Positions 8,898 to 19,168 of a DNA stretch of 64,000 bases are shown in pieces (positions within the stretch are counted from its first letter, which is position 1; each line of letters begins with the position of its first letter). This DNA is from Streptomyces halstedii. GTDB taxonomy: Bacteria > Actinomycetota > Actinomycetes > Streptomycetales > Streptomycetaceae. A program made the position numbers and the translations under genes. The notes beneath the pieces were generated by a model, which saw nothing but the letters and a program-made list of their open reading frames with translations, made no database searches and was not told where the DNA came from. The DNA lies in contig JOAZ01000004.1 in assembly GCA_000720535.1 (NCBI GenBank), forward strand, positions 248,001-312,000, read 5' to 3'.

Positions 8898-9377
8898 TCA
8901 TGCCCCGCCCGTGGCGGACCACACGATGTCCGGTGGACGCACCCGGGCGCACCGCGGATGCCCCGCCTCGTCGCTCAGCCGCAGCCGGGCGGTGAGACGG
9001 CCGGTCCGGGCGGCGGCGGCGAGGACCTCCGGGTCGACGTCCGCCAGCATCAGCTTGGCCCGCCGGAACATGCTGAAGAGGCCTGTCGCGTCCACCGTCC
9101 CCCAGGACAGATAGACGAAGCGCCCGCCCAGCCGGTCCTGGACGTACGGCCCCGACACCTCGACGCCGTCCTCGGTGACCACCGCCGCGCAGTCCAGGGT
9201 CCAGACGGCGGACGGGGCGTCGCCCGGGTGCGGGCCGTACAGCTCCCCGGGCCGGTCCTTGCGCTGCACGCCGACGTGGACGTTGTCGTAGACGGGGGAG
9301 CCGGGGCCGGGGGAGCAACGGAGGCCCGGGAGCTCCGTCGCCTCGATACGGATCCGCATGGCGCCATGGTCCGGCAC
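8898..9377 (-). CDS. DUF5990 family protein
   Basis: A small cytoplasmic protein of about 159 residues. The family features are MRIRIEATELPG near the start, YDNVHVGVQ, and later GRFVYLSWGT and MFRRAKLMLADV. The function of the family is unknown. The GTG at 9377 has GGAGG 7 nt upstream; ATG 9359, from which family similarity begins, is the alternative. It is translationally close to the aminotransferase gene in front, whose stop codon lies at 9380-9382, so both are probably made from one message. Confidence 0.8.
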   Translation of the reverse strand: MPDHGAMRIRIEATELPGLRCSPGPGSPVYDNVHVGVQRKDRPGELYGPHPGDAPSAVWTLDCAAVVTEDGVEVSGPYVQDRLGGRFVYLSWGTVDATGLFSMFRRAKLMLADVDPEVLAAAARTGRLTARLRLSDEAGHPRCARVRPPDIVWSATGGA

Positions 9378-9379
9378 GG

Positions 9380-10174
9380 TCACACCTCCGTCCGAGGTGC
9401 GTCCTCGTACGTCCGGTCCAGGTCCCTCATCAGTGCCTCGTCCACCGCGAAGGCCCGGTCGTCGATCCGGTGGACGGGGACGACGCCCCGCGAACTACAG
9501 ACGAACACCGCCTGGTACGCGCCCAGATCCTCCAGTGTCACCGGCCGCCGCACGCTCACCCGGCCGGTACGCGCCAAGCCGTCCTCCAGCAGCGCCATGG
9601 TCACCCCGGTCAGCGCGGGAGCATCCGGCCAGACCACCGAAGTACCGTCCCAGAAACCGACGTTGGTCGTCGCCCCTTCGGTCACCACCCCGCCCGTGGC
9701 CGTCAGCAGCGCCTCGTCGAAGCCCGCCCGCAGGGCACGCAGCCGGTAGTAGGTCTGCCCGAACTCGCCGGGCCGCTTCACCGGCGCCACGGCGCGCGCG
9801 TACGGGACGGACATCAGGGCCCATGGGTCCGGGGAGGGCCGGGCCGGTTCGCCCACCGTCACCATCACGGCGGTCTCCGGGCGGTCCGGCGGCGCGTAGC
9901 CGTGCACCCGGACCGACGCGTCCCGTACGCCCGCGCCGTCGAGCGCGTGCCCGATCAGCGCGCACACCCGGTCCCCGCCCAGGGGGACGCCGAACAGCTC
10001 GCGGTTGGCCGCGTCCAGCCGGTCCAGGTGGAGGGAGAGGCCGCGTACCGCCCGGTCCCTGACCTGGAGGGCGGTGAAGTGGCCGAACCCGGCGAAGGCG
10101 GGGATCCGCAGATCCTCGGCGGTCGCGGGGCGGCCGTCCATCTCGACGTACGGCGGGAAGGCGGGAGTCGTCAT
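9380..10174 (-). CDS. PLP-dependent class IV aminotransferase
   Basis: A fold-type IV enzyme of 264 residues, related to branched-chain aminotransferases and aminodeoxychorismate lyase. The PLP lysine is in APVKRPGEFG (residue about 140). TEGATTNVGFW binds the cofactor phosphate. The N-terminal GHFTALQVRDRAVRGL and LHLDRL segments are typical of the small domain. Whether it transfers amino groups or lyses 4-amino-4-deoxychorismate cannot be settled from motifs; no folate genes stand near it. The start ATG 10174 was chosen by similarity (MTTPAFPPYVEMDG). Confidence 0.85.
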   Translation of the reverse strand: MTTPAFPPYVEMDGRPATAEDLRIPAFAGFGHFTALQVRDRAVRGLSLHLDRLDAANRELFGVPLGGDRVCALIGHALDGAGVRDASVRVHGYAPPDRPETAVMVTVGEPARPSPDPWALMSVPYARAVAPVKRPGEFGQTYYRLRALRAGFDEALLTATGGVVTEGATTNVGFWDGTSVVWPDAPALTGVTMALLEDGLARTGRVSVRRPVTLEDLGAYQAVFVCSSRGVVPVHRIDDRAFAVDEALMRDLDRTYEDAPRTEV

Positions 10175-10223
10175 GGGGCCACGGTAGGGGTGCCGGCCGT
10201 GGCCGATTCCCACGACCGCCCCT

Positions 10224-10250
10224 CCGCCGCCGTCCTGGGAACGGCGGCGG
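10224..10250 (-). terminator. hairpin between two minus-strand genes
   Basis: A 10-bp perfect stem (ccgccgccgt / acggcggcgg) with a 7-nt loop lies downstream of the gene ending at 10295 and upstream of the aminotransferase. Confidence 0.65.
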
Positions 10251-10294
10251 GGCCGGAACGGGGCTGGGGCTGTGGGTGTGGTGGTGTGAGAGGG

Positions 10295-10936
10295 TCAGCC
10301 GATGGTCGGGTTCCCGTCGGGGAGGTCCTCGGCGCCTTTGCACAGTTCGATGTCGCGGGTGACCGCGCGGGCGATGTCGGCCGCCAGCGCGGACAGTTCC
10401 GCCATGGTCGCCGGGTCCTCGGTTTCGGGGCCGCCTCCGATACCGACCGAGATTCCCATGAGGTTCATGCGCTTCGGGTTCGGGCAGTCGACGAACAGCG
10501 CGGCGTTGTTACGAGTGACATATCCTCCGGCCGCTCCCCACGTGATCGGGTGGTGGCCGGGCTTCGACGCGAGACCCCGCACCCATTCGCGGTCGTACTC
10601 ACGCTCCTGGATCCTGCTGTAACTGATCTCGAAGATCCGTCCGCCGCCGGACAGGTCGCACTTGCCCAGGCCCTTCGGCGTCGCGCCGGTGAAGAAGTTG
10701 TAGGCTCGCTCCTCCTCGAAGGCCTCACCCTTCTTGGGCAGCAGGGCCTTCACGTGGGTACTGGGTACGGCTTCCGCGCATACCCGGTCGGGTATGGAGA
10801 GGGCCGGTTCCCGGTCCGGCAGGAAGAGGGCGACCGCCGCTCCGGCGACCACCAGGGCGCCCAGAGCGGCGAGCGCGATCTTCTTCCGTCTGGTGCCGTG
10901 CGTCGGCGCCGCCGACGTGTCGGTACGCACGTTCAC
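10295..10936 (-). CDS. single-pass membrane-anchored hypothetical protein
   Basis: 213 residues. A short basic cytoplasmic tail (HGTRRKK) is followed by one transmembrane segment (IALAALGALVVAGAAVALFL) and an extracellular domain. The outer domain has cysteines at RVCAEAV, KCDLSG, VDCPNP and IELCKG, suggesting two disulfides. The architecture is like that of the protein at 48624-49220, and both may belong to one Streptomyces family of exported sensory or surface proteins. No catalytic motif is visible. Confidence 0.75.
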   Translation of the reverse strand: MNVRTDTSAAPTHGTRRKKIALAALGALVVAGAAVALFLPDREPALSIPDRVCAEAVPSTHVKALLPKKGEAFEEERAYNFFTGATPKGLGKCDLSGGGRIFEISYSRIQEREYDREWVRGLASKPGHHPITWGAAGGYVTRNNAALFVDCPNPKRMNLMGISVGIGGGPETEDPATMAELSALAADIARAVTRDIELCKGAEDLPDGNPTIG

Positions 10937-11133
10937 CGATCAACTCCCCGCCCGTTGGCGACCCATGGCGTAGCCCCTTACTCGTGCACGCTAGCAACGT
11001 GTGTGGGGTTCGCCCCGTCCGGGACGCCGGTGCGGCCGCCGGTCGCGTGGGTCAAGGCGCGGCGCTCGTACGGAGGCTGACGCGGCGACGGACAATCGTC
11101 GGGACACACACCGGCCGCACCGAGGAGAGACGC

Positions 11134-11472
11134 ATGACCGAGCCCGCATGGCTGAGCGTACTGACCACCACGGACAGCGAGGACAAGGCCCGGGAGCTCG
11201 CCCGGGGCGCGGTGGAGGCGCGACTCGCCGCCTGCGCGCAGGTCTCCGGGCCCGTCACCTCCGTCTACCGGTGGCAGGACGCCGTGGAGACCGCCCAGGA
11301 GTGGCAGGTGACGCTCAAGACCACGGCCCTGCGGTACGACGAACTGGAGGCCCACCTCATGGTCGCGCACGACTACGACACCCCGGAGGTCATCGCCACC
11401 CCCGTCGTGCGCGGCAGCGCCCGCTACCTGGCCTGGGTGGCGGCCGAGACGGCGCCCCCGGCCGCCCTGTGA
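11134..11472 (+). CDS. cutA: CutA1 divalent-cation tolerance protein
   Basis: 112 residues, the normal size of this trimeric ferredoxin-like protein. It shows the LTTTDSEDKARELARG start, ARLAACAQVSGPVTSVYRW and EWQVTLKTT. CutA1 affects copper and other divalent-metal tolerance in some bacteria; its molecular job is unsettled. GAGGAGA stands before the ATG. The stop overlaps the GTG of the next gene in a GTGA, so the two are translationally coupled. Confidence 0.93.
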   Translation: MTEPAWLSVLTTTDSEDKARELARGAVEARLAACAQVSGPVTSVYRWQDAVETAQEWQVTLKTTALRYDELEAHLMVAHDYDTPEVIATPVVRGSARYLAWVAAETAPPAAL

Positions 11473-11984
11473 CCGAGGACGGCCTGCCGTTCTTCGTCTA
11501 CGGGACGCTGCTCCCCGGCGAACGGAACCACGAGCGCTTTCTCACCGGCCGTGTCCGAGGACAGTGCCCGGCGGTGCTGCCGGGCGCGCTCCTGTACCAC
11601 GGTCCCGGGTACCCGTACGCCGTGGAGGGGCCCGGCGAGGTGCGCGGCGCGCTCGTCACCGCCGCGCCGGGCGCGTACGGCGAACTGCTTGCGTTGCTGG
11701 ACGAGTTGGAGGGGTACCTAGGCCCCGGTAGCCCTCGCAACCTGTACGAACGGGTGGCCCGGCCCGTGGTTCCGGGACCGGACGGGCCGGATGCCTCGGA
11801 CGGGCTGTACGTCCCGGACGGCCCGCACCGCGCGGATGTCCGGGCCGACCCGGCCCGCCCGGTCCGGGCCTGGGTCTACCTCGCGGGCGCCGCCGTGACG
11901 CGCTCCCTGCGCACCGGTGGCACGCCCGTCCCCGGGGGCGACTGGCTCGCCCGGCACCCTCGCCCCGGACCGGGCACCCCGTGA
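11469..11984 (+). CDS. gamma-glutamylcyclotransferase-like protein
   Basis: 171 residues of the AIG2/GGCT fold. FFVYGTLLPGERNH is the substrate-binding YGxL loop near the start, and LLDELEGY carries the conserved catalytic glutamate near residue 80. These enzymes release 5-oxoproline from gamma-glutamyl amines or peptides. The C-terminal third has a low-complexity Asp/Pro/Gly stretch before the final beta strand (RAWVYLAG). It is coupled to cutA by a 4-bp GTGA overlap. Confidence 0.82.
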   Translation: MTEDGLPFFVYGTLLPGERNHERFLTGRVRGQCPAVLPGALLYHGPGYPYAVEGPGEVRGALVTAAPGAYGELLALLDELEGYLGPGSPRNLYERVARPVVPGPDGPDASDGLYVPDGPHRADVRADPARPVRAWVYLAGAAVTRSLRTGGTPVPGGDWLARHPRPGPGTP

Positions 11985-11994
11985 TCCCGGGGCC

Positions 11995-12747
11995 TCAACC
12001 CGCCCCGTCCACCCCCGCGGGCTCGGCGGGCTCGGTCGCCGCCAGCGCCTCGGTCACGCCCGGCTCGCGGGGCCCGAGGAAGTGCGGATCCGGTTGGAAC
12101 ACCAGGTCCAGGACCGCCTTTCCCGCCGCGAACACCTCCCGGGTGCCGCCGTAGTACCAGGTCGCGTCGTGGACGGCGTCGACCCCGACCCCGTACGCGT
12201 CGATCCCGGCCGACCGGCACAGGGCGATGGCCCGCCGGATGTGGAAGCCCTGGCTCACCAGCACCGCCCGGTCGACGCCGAAGATCTTCTTGGCCCGGAC
12301 ACAGGAGTCCCAGGTGTCGAACCCGGCGTAGTCGCTGACGATCCGTCCGTCCGGCACGCCGTGCTCGGTGAGATACGTGCGCATGGCGTCCGGTTCGTCG
12401 TACTCCACACGGCTGTTGTCCCCAGTGACCAGCACCACTTTCACCTTGCCGGTGCGGTACAGCTCGGCCGCCGCGTCCAGCCGGTGCGCGAGGTACGGCG
12501 ACGGCCTGCCCTGCCACAGCCCCGCGCCGAACACCACGGCCACCTGCTGGGCCGGCGCGTCGGCCGTGGTGCGCACCCGGGCGTCGGCCACCGTGTGCAG
12601 CCAGGTCGCGGGCAGCAGGGCCGCCACACAGGCGAGCATCACGGCCCGCACCAGCCGCCGCCGGCCCCGCCGGGTCCGCGGCAGCCGGGGCCGTAGAGCC
12701 CTCAGCCGTCCCGCGACCGCCGGCCCCCGCCACGTCACCGACCCCAT
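11995..12747 (-). CDS. SanA/YdcF-type DUF218 membrane protein
   Basis: 250 residues with a basic N-terminus and one transmembrane segment (residues about 34-52). A Rossmann-like DUF218 domain follows: AVVFGAGLWQGRPSPYLAHRL, VVLVTGDN, DYAGFDTWDSC, LVSQGFHIRRA. This set is that of the SanA family, linked in enterobacteria to envelope barrier function and vancomycin exclusion at high temperature. The domain probably acts outside the membrane. It converges on the gene to its left with a 10-bp gap. Confidence 0.85.
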   Translation of the reverse strand: MGSVTWRGPAVAGRLRALRPRLPRTRRGRRRLVRAVMLACVAALLPATWLHTVADARVRTTADAPAQQVAVVFGAGLWQGRPSPYLAHRLDAAAELYRTGKVKVVLVTGDNSRVEYDEPDAMRTYLTEHGVPDGRIVSDYAGFDTWDSCVRAKKIFGVDRAVLVSQGFHIRRAIALCRSAGIDAYGVGVDAVHDATWYYGGTREVFAAGKAVLDLVFQPDPHFLGPREPGVTEALAATEPAEPAGVDGAG

Positions 12748-12830
12748 GCGGCACCCCCCTCACGTCCACCGATGCCTCAGGGACAGGGACGGGCGGGGCA
12801 CGGAAAGGGTTCGCCACCGGCCGTGTGACC

Positions 12831-12900
12831 GACGACGCACCCCGGGCCGACGACGCACCCCGGGCCGGCGGCGCACCCCGGGCCGGCGACGCACCCGCCG
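12831..12900. repeat. 18-bp tandem repeat upstream of dgt
   Basis: Three units of the gacgacgcaccccgggcc type stand at 12831, 12849 and 12867, followed by a partial fourth. The array lies in the 246-bp divergent region between the SanA-like gene and dgt. Confidence 0.75.
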
Positions 12901-12993
12901 TCCGAGCCCTCCGCCGCCCCCACCGCCCCGGAGCGTGGCCCGCGCCCCTGCGGCTCCGCCGCCCGCCACGGGAAGGCCGTTACTGTCGGGTCC

Positions 12994-14337
12994 ATGGACG
13001 GTACGTACGACACCCGGGACATCCAGGAGCGCGGCGCCGCGGAACACGGCGCCGTCTCCTACCGCGCCGAGGACACCGAACGCTGGGACGCCGAGGCCGA
13101 CAAACGGCCCGGCCGCACCGCGTTCCAGCGCGACCGCGCCCGGGTGCTGCACTCCGCCGCCCTGCGCAGGCTCGCCGGCAAGACCCAGGTGGTCACCCCC
13201 GGCACCCGGGGCACGGCCTGGGACGCCAGCCCCCGCACCCGGCTCACCCACTCCCTGGAGTGCGCCCAGGTCGGCCGGGAACTCGGGGCCGCGCTCGGCT
13301 GCGACCCCGACCTGGTCGAGACCGCCTGCCTCGCCCACGACATGGGCCACCCGCCCTTCGGGCACAACGGCGAACAGGCGCTGAACGACTTCGCGTCCGA
13401 CTGCGGCGGCTTCGAGGGCAACGCCCAGTCGCTGCGCCTGCTGACCCGGCTGGAGCCCAAGCGGTTCGTCCGCGACCCCCGTGGCGGCGAACTCGTCAGC
13501 GTCGGCCTCAACCTGACCCGGGCCGCCCTGGACGCCGCCACCAAGTACCCCTGGCCCCGCGCCGGGCACCCGAGCGACCCGGACTCGCCCAAGTTCGGGG
13601 TGTACGAGGACGACCTGCCGGTCTTCGCGTGGGTCCGCGAGGGCGCCCCGGAGGGACGTACCTGCTTCGAGGCCCAGGTCATGGACTGGTCCGACGACGT
13701 GGCGTACTCCGTGCACGACTTCGAGGACGGGCTGCACGCCGGGCACATCGACCCGGCCCGGCTCCTCGACGCCACGGAGCGCGAGGAGATCTGGGGCGTC
13801 GCGGTCGGACGGTACGTCCCCGCCGGCACCGACCCGGCGGAGCTGGCCGACGCCCTGGACCGGCTCGTCGCCCAGGAGTGGTGGCCGCACGGCTACGACG
13901 GCTCGGCGGTCGCCCAGGCCGGACTCAAGGACGCCACGAGCCAGCTCATCGGCCGCTTCTGCCAGGCCGCCGAGACGGCCACCCACCAGGCGTACGGCCC
14001 CGGCCCGCTCACCCGGTACGGAGCCGAGCTGGTCGTCCCCGCCCACGTCCGCAACGAGTGCGCCGTGCTCAAGGCCGTCGCCGACCGTTACGTCATGCAG
14101 CGCGCCGAGCAGGAGGTGCTCCGCGCCGACCAGCGGATCGTCATCGCCGAACTCGCCGCCGCGCTCACCGCCCGCGCACCGGACGGCCTGGAGCCCCAGT
14201 TCCGCGCGCTGTTCACCGCGGCCCCCGACGACCGGGCACGCAAACGGGTCCTCGTCGACCAGATCGCCGCCCTCACGGACGCCTCGGCCCGCACCCTGCA
14301 CCGGTCGCTCACCGGCACCCGGCAGACTGGAACATGA
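12994..14337 (+). CDS. dgt: deoxyguanosinetriphosphate triphosphohydrolase-like protein
   Basis: A 447-residue HD-domain enzyme that splits dNTPs into nucleosides and tripolyphosphate. It has the [13 protein letters not shown] and [14 protein letters not shown] motifs; His115 and Asp116 are the HD metal ligands. [17 protein letters not shown] contributes the last metal aspartate. Length and order match the short actinobacterial Dgt form. It lies upstream of dnaG, from which it is separated by a flavoprotein gene. An 18-nt palindrome directly follows the stop codon (14338-14355). Confidence 0.93.
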   Translation: MDGTYDTRDIQERGAAEHGAVSYRAEDTERWDAEADKRPGRTAFQRDRARVLHSAALRRLAGKTQVVTPGTRGTAWDASPRTRLTHSLECAQVGRELGAALGCDPDLVETACLAHDMGHPPFGHNGEQALNDFASDCGGFEGNAQSLRLLTRLEPKRFVRDPRGGELVSVGLNLTRAALDAATKYPWPRAGHPSDPDSPKFGVYEDDLPVFAWVREGAPEGRTCFEAQVMDWSDDVAYSVHDFEDGLHAGHIDPARLLDATEREEIWGVAVGRYVPAGTDPAELADALDRLVAQEWWPHGYDGSAVAQAGLKDATSQLIGRFCQAAETATHQAYGPGPLTRYGAELVVPAHVRNECAVLKAVADRYVMQRAEQEVLRADQRIVIAELAAALTARAPDGLEPQFRALFTAAPDDRARKRVLVDQIAALTDASARTLHRSLTGTRQTGT

Positions 14338-14355
14338 CCGGGTCACATGACCCGG
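14338..14355 (+). terminator. short hairpin after dgt
   Basis: ccgggtca and tgacccgg are separated by 2 nt immediately after the dgt stop codon. It could act as a weak terminator or a dyad operator. Confidence 0.4.
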
Positions 14356-14475
14356 GGCACCGGCGACGGGCCCCGGACGTGACCTGATCGGGGCACACCC
14401 CCTTTCGCCATCACGCCGCGTGCGGGACGCTCGCAGGTGGTGGCGCCGCGCAGCACAGCACCGAGGAGGCTTCAA

Positions 14476-15735
14476 GTGGTCGACGCAAACCGGACGTTCG
14501 TCATCGTCGGCGGTGGACTGGCAGGAGCGAAGGCGGCCGAGACACTCCGCGAGGAAGGGTTCACGGGCCGCGTGATCCTGATCGGCGACGAGCGCGACCA
14601 TCCGTACGAACGGCCGCCCCTGTCCAAGGGGTACCTGACCGGGAAGGAGGAGCGGGACGGCGTCTTCGTCCACGAGACGGCCTGGTACGCGCGCGCCGAC
14701 GTCGAGCTCCACCTCGGCCAGGTGGTCACCTCCATCGACCGGGCCGGCCGCTCGGTGCACCTCGGTGACAACACCGTCGTCCACTACGACAAGCTGCTCC
14801 TGGCCACCGGTGCCGAACCGCGCCGCCTCGACATCCCCGGCACCGACCTGGTCGGCGTCCACCACCTGCGCCGGCTCGCCCACGCCGACCGGCTGCGCCA
14901 CGTGCTGTCCGCCCTCGGCCGCGACAACGGCCACCTGGTGATCGCGGGCGGCGGCTGGATCGGCCTGGAGGTCGCCGCGGCCGCCCGGGGATACGGCGCC
15001 GAGGTCACCGTCGTCGAGCCCGCGGCCACCCCGCTGCACCACGTCATCGGGCCCGAGCTGGGCCAGATCTTCACCGATCTGCACACCGCGCACGGCGTCC
15101 GCTTCCACTTCGGCGCCCGCCTCACCGAGATCACCGGCCAGGACGGCCTGGTCCTCGCGGCCCGTACCGACACCGGGGAGGAGCACCCCGCCCACGACGT
15201 GCTCGCCGCGATCGGCGCCGCCCCGCGCACCGCGCTCGCGGAGGCCGCCGGGCTCGACATGGCCGCCCCGGAGCACGGCGGCGGGGTCGCCGTGGACACC
15301 TCGCTGCGCACCTCGGACCCGCACATCTTCGCCGCCGGGGACATCGCGTCCGTGGAGCACCCGCTGTTCGGCACCCGGCTGCGCGTCGAGCACTGGGCGA
15401 ACGCCCTGAACGGCGGCCCGGCCGCCGCCCGCGCCATGCTCGGCCAGGACGTGGTGTACGACCGGGTGCCGTACTTCTTCTCCGACCAGTACGACCTGGG
15501 GCTGGAGTACTCGGGCTGGGCGCCGCCGGGCTCGTACGACCAGGTGGTGATCCGCGGGGACGCGGGCAAGCGGGAGTTCATCGCGTTCTGGCTGAAGGAC
15601 CGGCGGGTGCTCGCCGGGATGAACGTGAATGTGTGGGATGTCACCGACGGCATCCAGCGCCTCATCCGGGGCGGCCGGGAGACGGACCCCGAGGCCCTGG
15701 GTGACCCGTCGGTGCCGCTGGACTCCCTGATCTGA
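14476..15735 (+). CDS. NAD(P)/FAD ferredoxin-reductase-type oxidoreductase
   Basis: A 419-residue flavoprotein of the rhodocoxin/putidaredoxin reductase type. The FAD dinucleotide fold is FVIVGGGLAGAKAAETL at residues about 8-25. The RPPLSKGYLTG loop follows, and the NAD(H) fold is VIAGGGWIGLEVAAAARGYG near residue 155. IFAAGDIASVEHPLFG is the second FAD contact. The last about 90 residues form the reductase C-terminal domain. It passes electrons from NAD(P)H to a ferredoxin. No ferredoxin or P450 gene lies beside it, so its partner is unknown. GTG 14476 has GAGGAGG upstream. Confidence 0.9.
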   Translation: MVDANRTFVIVGGGLAGAKAAETLREEGFTGRVILIGDERDHPYERPPLSKGYLTGKEERDGVFVHETAWYARADVELHLGQVVTSIDRAGRSVHLGDNTVVHYDKLLLATGAEPRRLDIPGTDLVGVHHLRRLAHADRLRHVLSALGRDNGHLVIAGGGWIGLEVAAAARGYGAEVTVVEPAATPLHHVIGPELGQIFTDLHTAHGVRFHFGARLTEITGQDGLVLAARTDTGEEHPAHDVLAAIGAAPRTALAEAAGLDMAAPEHGGGVAVDTSLRTSDPHIFAAGDIASVEHPLFGTRLRVEHWANALNGGPAAARAMLGQDVVYDRVPYFFSDQYDLGLEYSGWAPPGSYDQVVIRGDAGKREFIAFWLKDRRVLAGMNVNVWDVTDGIQRLIRGGRETDPEALGDPSVPLDSLI

Positions 15736-15833
15736 GCCCTGGTACGAGCCCCGGCCGGGGCGCCGCGCACCCGGGCGGCACCCCGGCCGGGCCGTCCCTC
15801 CGGGGACCGGGGGCCGACCCGTAGACTTCACAC

Positions 15834-17741
15834 GTGGCAGGCAGGATCAATGACGACGACGTGAAGGCGGTCCGGGACGCGGTCCCGATCGACGCCGTGG
15901 TCTCCGAGTACCTCCAGCTGCGTAACGCCGGGGGCGGCAACCTCAAGGGCCTGTGTCCCTTCCACGACGAGAAGTCCCCCTCCTTCCAGGTCAGTCCGAG
16001 CAAGGGCCTCTTCCACTGCTTCGGCTGCCAGGAAGGCGGCGACACGATCGCCTTCGTGATGAAGATCGATCACCTCACCTTCTCCGAGACGGTCGAGCGC
16101 CTCGCCGGGCAGGCGGGCATCACCCTGCGGTACGAGGAGGGCGGCTACAACCCCTCCCACCAGCGCGGCGAGCGCATCCGGCTGGTCGAGGCGCACAAGA
16201 TCGCCGCCGACTTCTACCGCGAGCAGCTGAACGGCCCCGAGGCCGAGACCGGCCGCCGCTTCCTCGCGGAGCGCGGCTTCGACCAGGACGCCGCCGCCCA
16301 CTTCGGCGTCGGCTACAGCCCGGCCGGCTGGGACCACCTCACCCGCTATCTGCGCGGCAAGGGCTTCACCGACCGGGAGCTCATCTCCTCCGGGCTCTCC
16401 CAGGACGGCCGGCGCGGCCCCATCGACCGCTTCCGGGGCCGGCTGATGTGGCCGATCAGCGACACCTCCGGGGACACCGTCGGCTTCGGCGCCCGCAAGC
16501 TGCGCGAGGACGACAACGGCCCGAAGTACCTCAACACCCCCGAGACCGCGATCTACAAGAAGTCCCAGGTGCTCTACGGCATCGACCTGGCCAAGAAGGA
16601 CATCGCCAAGGCCAGCCGGGCCGTCGTCGTCGAGGGCTACACCGACGTCATGGCCTGCCACCTCGCCGGGGTCACCACCGCCATCGCCACCTGCGGCACC
16701 TCCTTCGGCAACGACCACATCAAGATCCTGCGCCGGCTCCTGATGGACAACGGCAGCGCCCGGGTGATCTTCACCTTCGACGGCGACGCCGCCGGGCAGA
16801 AGGCCGCCCTGCGCGCCTTCGAGGACGACCAGAAGTTCGCCGCCGAGACGTACATCGCGATCGCCCCCGACAACATGGATCCGTGCGACCTGCGCCTCGC
16901 CAAGGGCGACGACGCCGTCCGCGACCTGGTCGAACCCCGCACCCCGCTCTTCGAGTTCGCGCTCCGCCAGATCGTCGGCCGCTACGACCTGGAGACCCCG
17001 GCGGGCCGCGCCGCCGCGCTCGACGAGGCGGCGCCCGTGGTGGCCCGGATCAAGAACAGCTCCTCGCAGCACGAGGTCGCCGTCCAGCTGGCCGGGCTGC
17101 TGGGCATCCTCGACACCCAGTTCGTCGTCAAGCGGGTCGGCCAGCTCGCCCGCTGGGCCCGCGACCGGGGTGAGCGCGGACCCCAGCCCGGCGGCCCCTC
17201 GCGCGGCGGTCCCGCCCGGCAGCAGGAGCCCGCCCCGAGGGCGCCCTCCGGCCCCGCGCTCAACCTCCGCAGCCCCGCCCACCGCACCGAGCGGGAACTG
17301 CTCAAGCTCGCCCTCCAGAAGCCCGCTCTGGTCTCCCCGGCCTTCGACGCCTACGGGGAGGACGAGTTCACCGCCCCGCCGTACGCGGCGGTGCGCCGGT
17401 GCGTCGCGGAGGCGGGCGGCACCGAACAGGGCCTGGCCGAGACCCGCGACTACCTCGCCGCCGTCCTGGACGCCGCCCCGGACGACACCGTGCGCAACCT
17501 CGTCACCGAGCTGGCCGTGGAGGTGTTCCACGGCAAGTCCATCGACGAGACGTACGCCGGCATGCAGCTCGTCCACGTGCGGCTGCGCGCCGTGGACCGC
17601 AGGATCCACGACGTCCAGGGCAGCCTCGCCCGCCTCGGGCACAACGTCGCCCCGGACCACCTCGCCGCCGCGCAGAACGAGGTGTGGGTCCTCCAGCAGT
17701 ACGCCGAGTCCCTGCGCAGCCACGGCGCCGCGGCGCTCTGA
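15834..17741 (+). CDS. dnaG: DNA primase
   Basis: Synthesises RNA primers at the replication fork. It has 635 residues. The N-terminal zinc finger is complete: Cys41, His44, Cys62 and Cys65 (CPFH and CFGC). The TOPRIM polymerase core shows VVVEGYTDVMA and FTFDGDAAGQKAA. The C-terminal helicase-binding domain is present after a Pro/Gly/Arg-rich linker near residue 450. The start is GTG 15834. The gene is followed after 254 bp by a sigma factor gene, recalling the dnaG-rpoD order of other bacteria. Confidence 0.97.
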   Translation: MAGRINDDDVKAVRDAVPIDAVVSEYLQLRNAGGGNLKGLCPFHDEKSPSFQVSPSKGLFHCFGCQEGGDTIAFVMKIDHLTFSETVERLAGQAGITLRYEEGGYNPSHQRGERIRLVEAHKIAADFYREQLNGPEAETGRRFLAERGFDQDAAAHFGVGYSPAGWDHLTRYLRGKGFTDRELISSGLSQDGRRGPIDRFRGRLMWPISDTSGDTVGFGARKLREDDNGPKYLNTPETAIYKKSQVLYGIDLAKKDIAKASRAVVVEGYTDVMACHLAGVTTAIATCGTSFGNDHIKILRRLLMDNGSARVIFTFDGDAAGQKAALRAFEDDQKFAAETYIAIAPDNMDPCDLRLAKGDDAVRDLVEPRTPLFEFALRQIVGRYDLETPAGRAAALDEAAPVVARIKNSSSQHEVAVQLAGLLGILDTQFVVKRVGQLARWARDRGERGPQPGGPSRGGPARQQEPAPRAPSGPALNLRSPAHRTERELLKLALQKPALVSPAFDAYGEDEFTAPPYAAVRRCVAEAGGTEQGLAETRDYLAAVLDAAPDDTVRNLVTELAVEVFHGKSIDETYAGMQLVHVRLRAVDRRIHDVQGSLARLGHNVAPDHLAAAQNEVWVLQQYAESLRSHGAAAL

Positions 17742-17995
17742 GCCGACCAGGTCGTCCCGGCGGCACCCTGCCCCGAGCCGACCACGTGGTCCCGGCGCCG
17801 CCGCGCTCCGGGCGGCCGCGCCCCGTCACCCGCCGGGGCCAGAAAGTCACCGCACGCCCCTCGTGGCGGCGATGTGTCGTACCCCACACTGGTGGCGGTA
17901 CCCCAGGCCTGTACGGCGCTCCGGGCAGGGCGTCGTGAGCCTGCCCGGACCTGGTACGGGCGCTGAGAGGGGCCGCTCACCTGGAGGTCGCCCCC

Positions 17996-19060
<1,065 letters not shown>

Positions 19061-19106
19061 GCCGGGCCCGACCCCGGGACTTAGCCCGGGACCGAACCCG
19101 GGACCG

Positions 19107-19155
19107 CGCCGGCCGGCTCCGTGGCCGTCAGGACCGAGCCCGGAGCCGGCCGGCG
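19107..19155. terminator. bidirectional terminator between hrdA and the ABC genes
   Basis: A perfect 15-bp inverted repeat (cgccggccggctccg / cggagccggccggcg) with a 19-nt loop sits between the two convergent transcription units. Confidence 0.75.
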
Positions 19156-19168
19156 TGTCCGCGCCCGG

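Noticed and set aside
12760-15831. A 1023-codon open frame on the minus strand over dgt and the flavoprotein gene
   Set aside because: It runs through two well-supported genes and an 18-bp repeat. Its composition is a shadow of their third-position GC bias.
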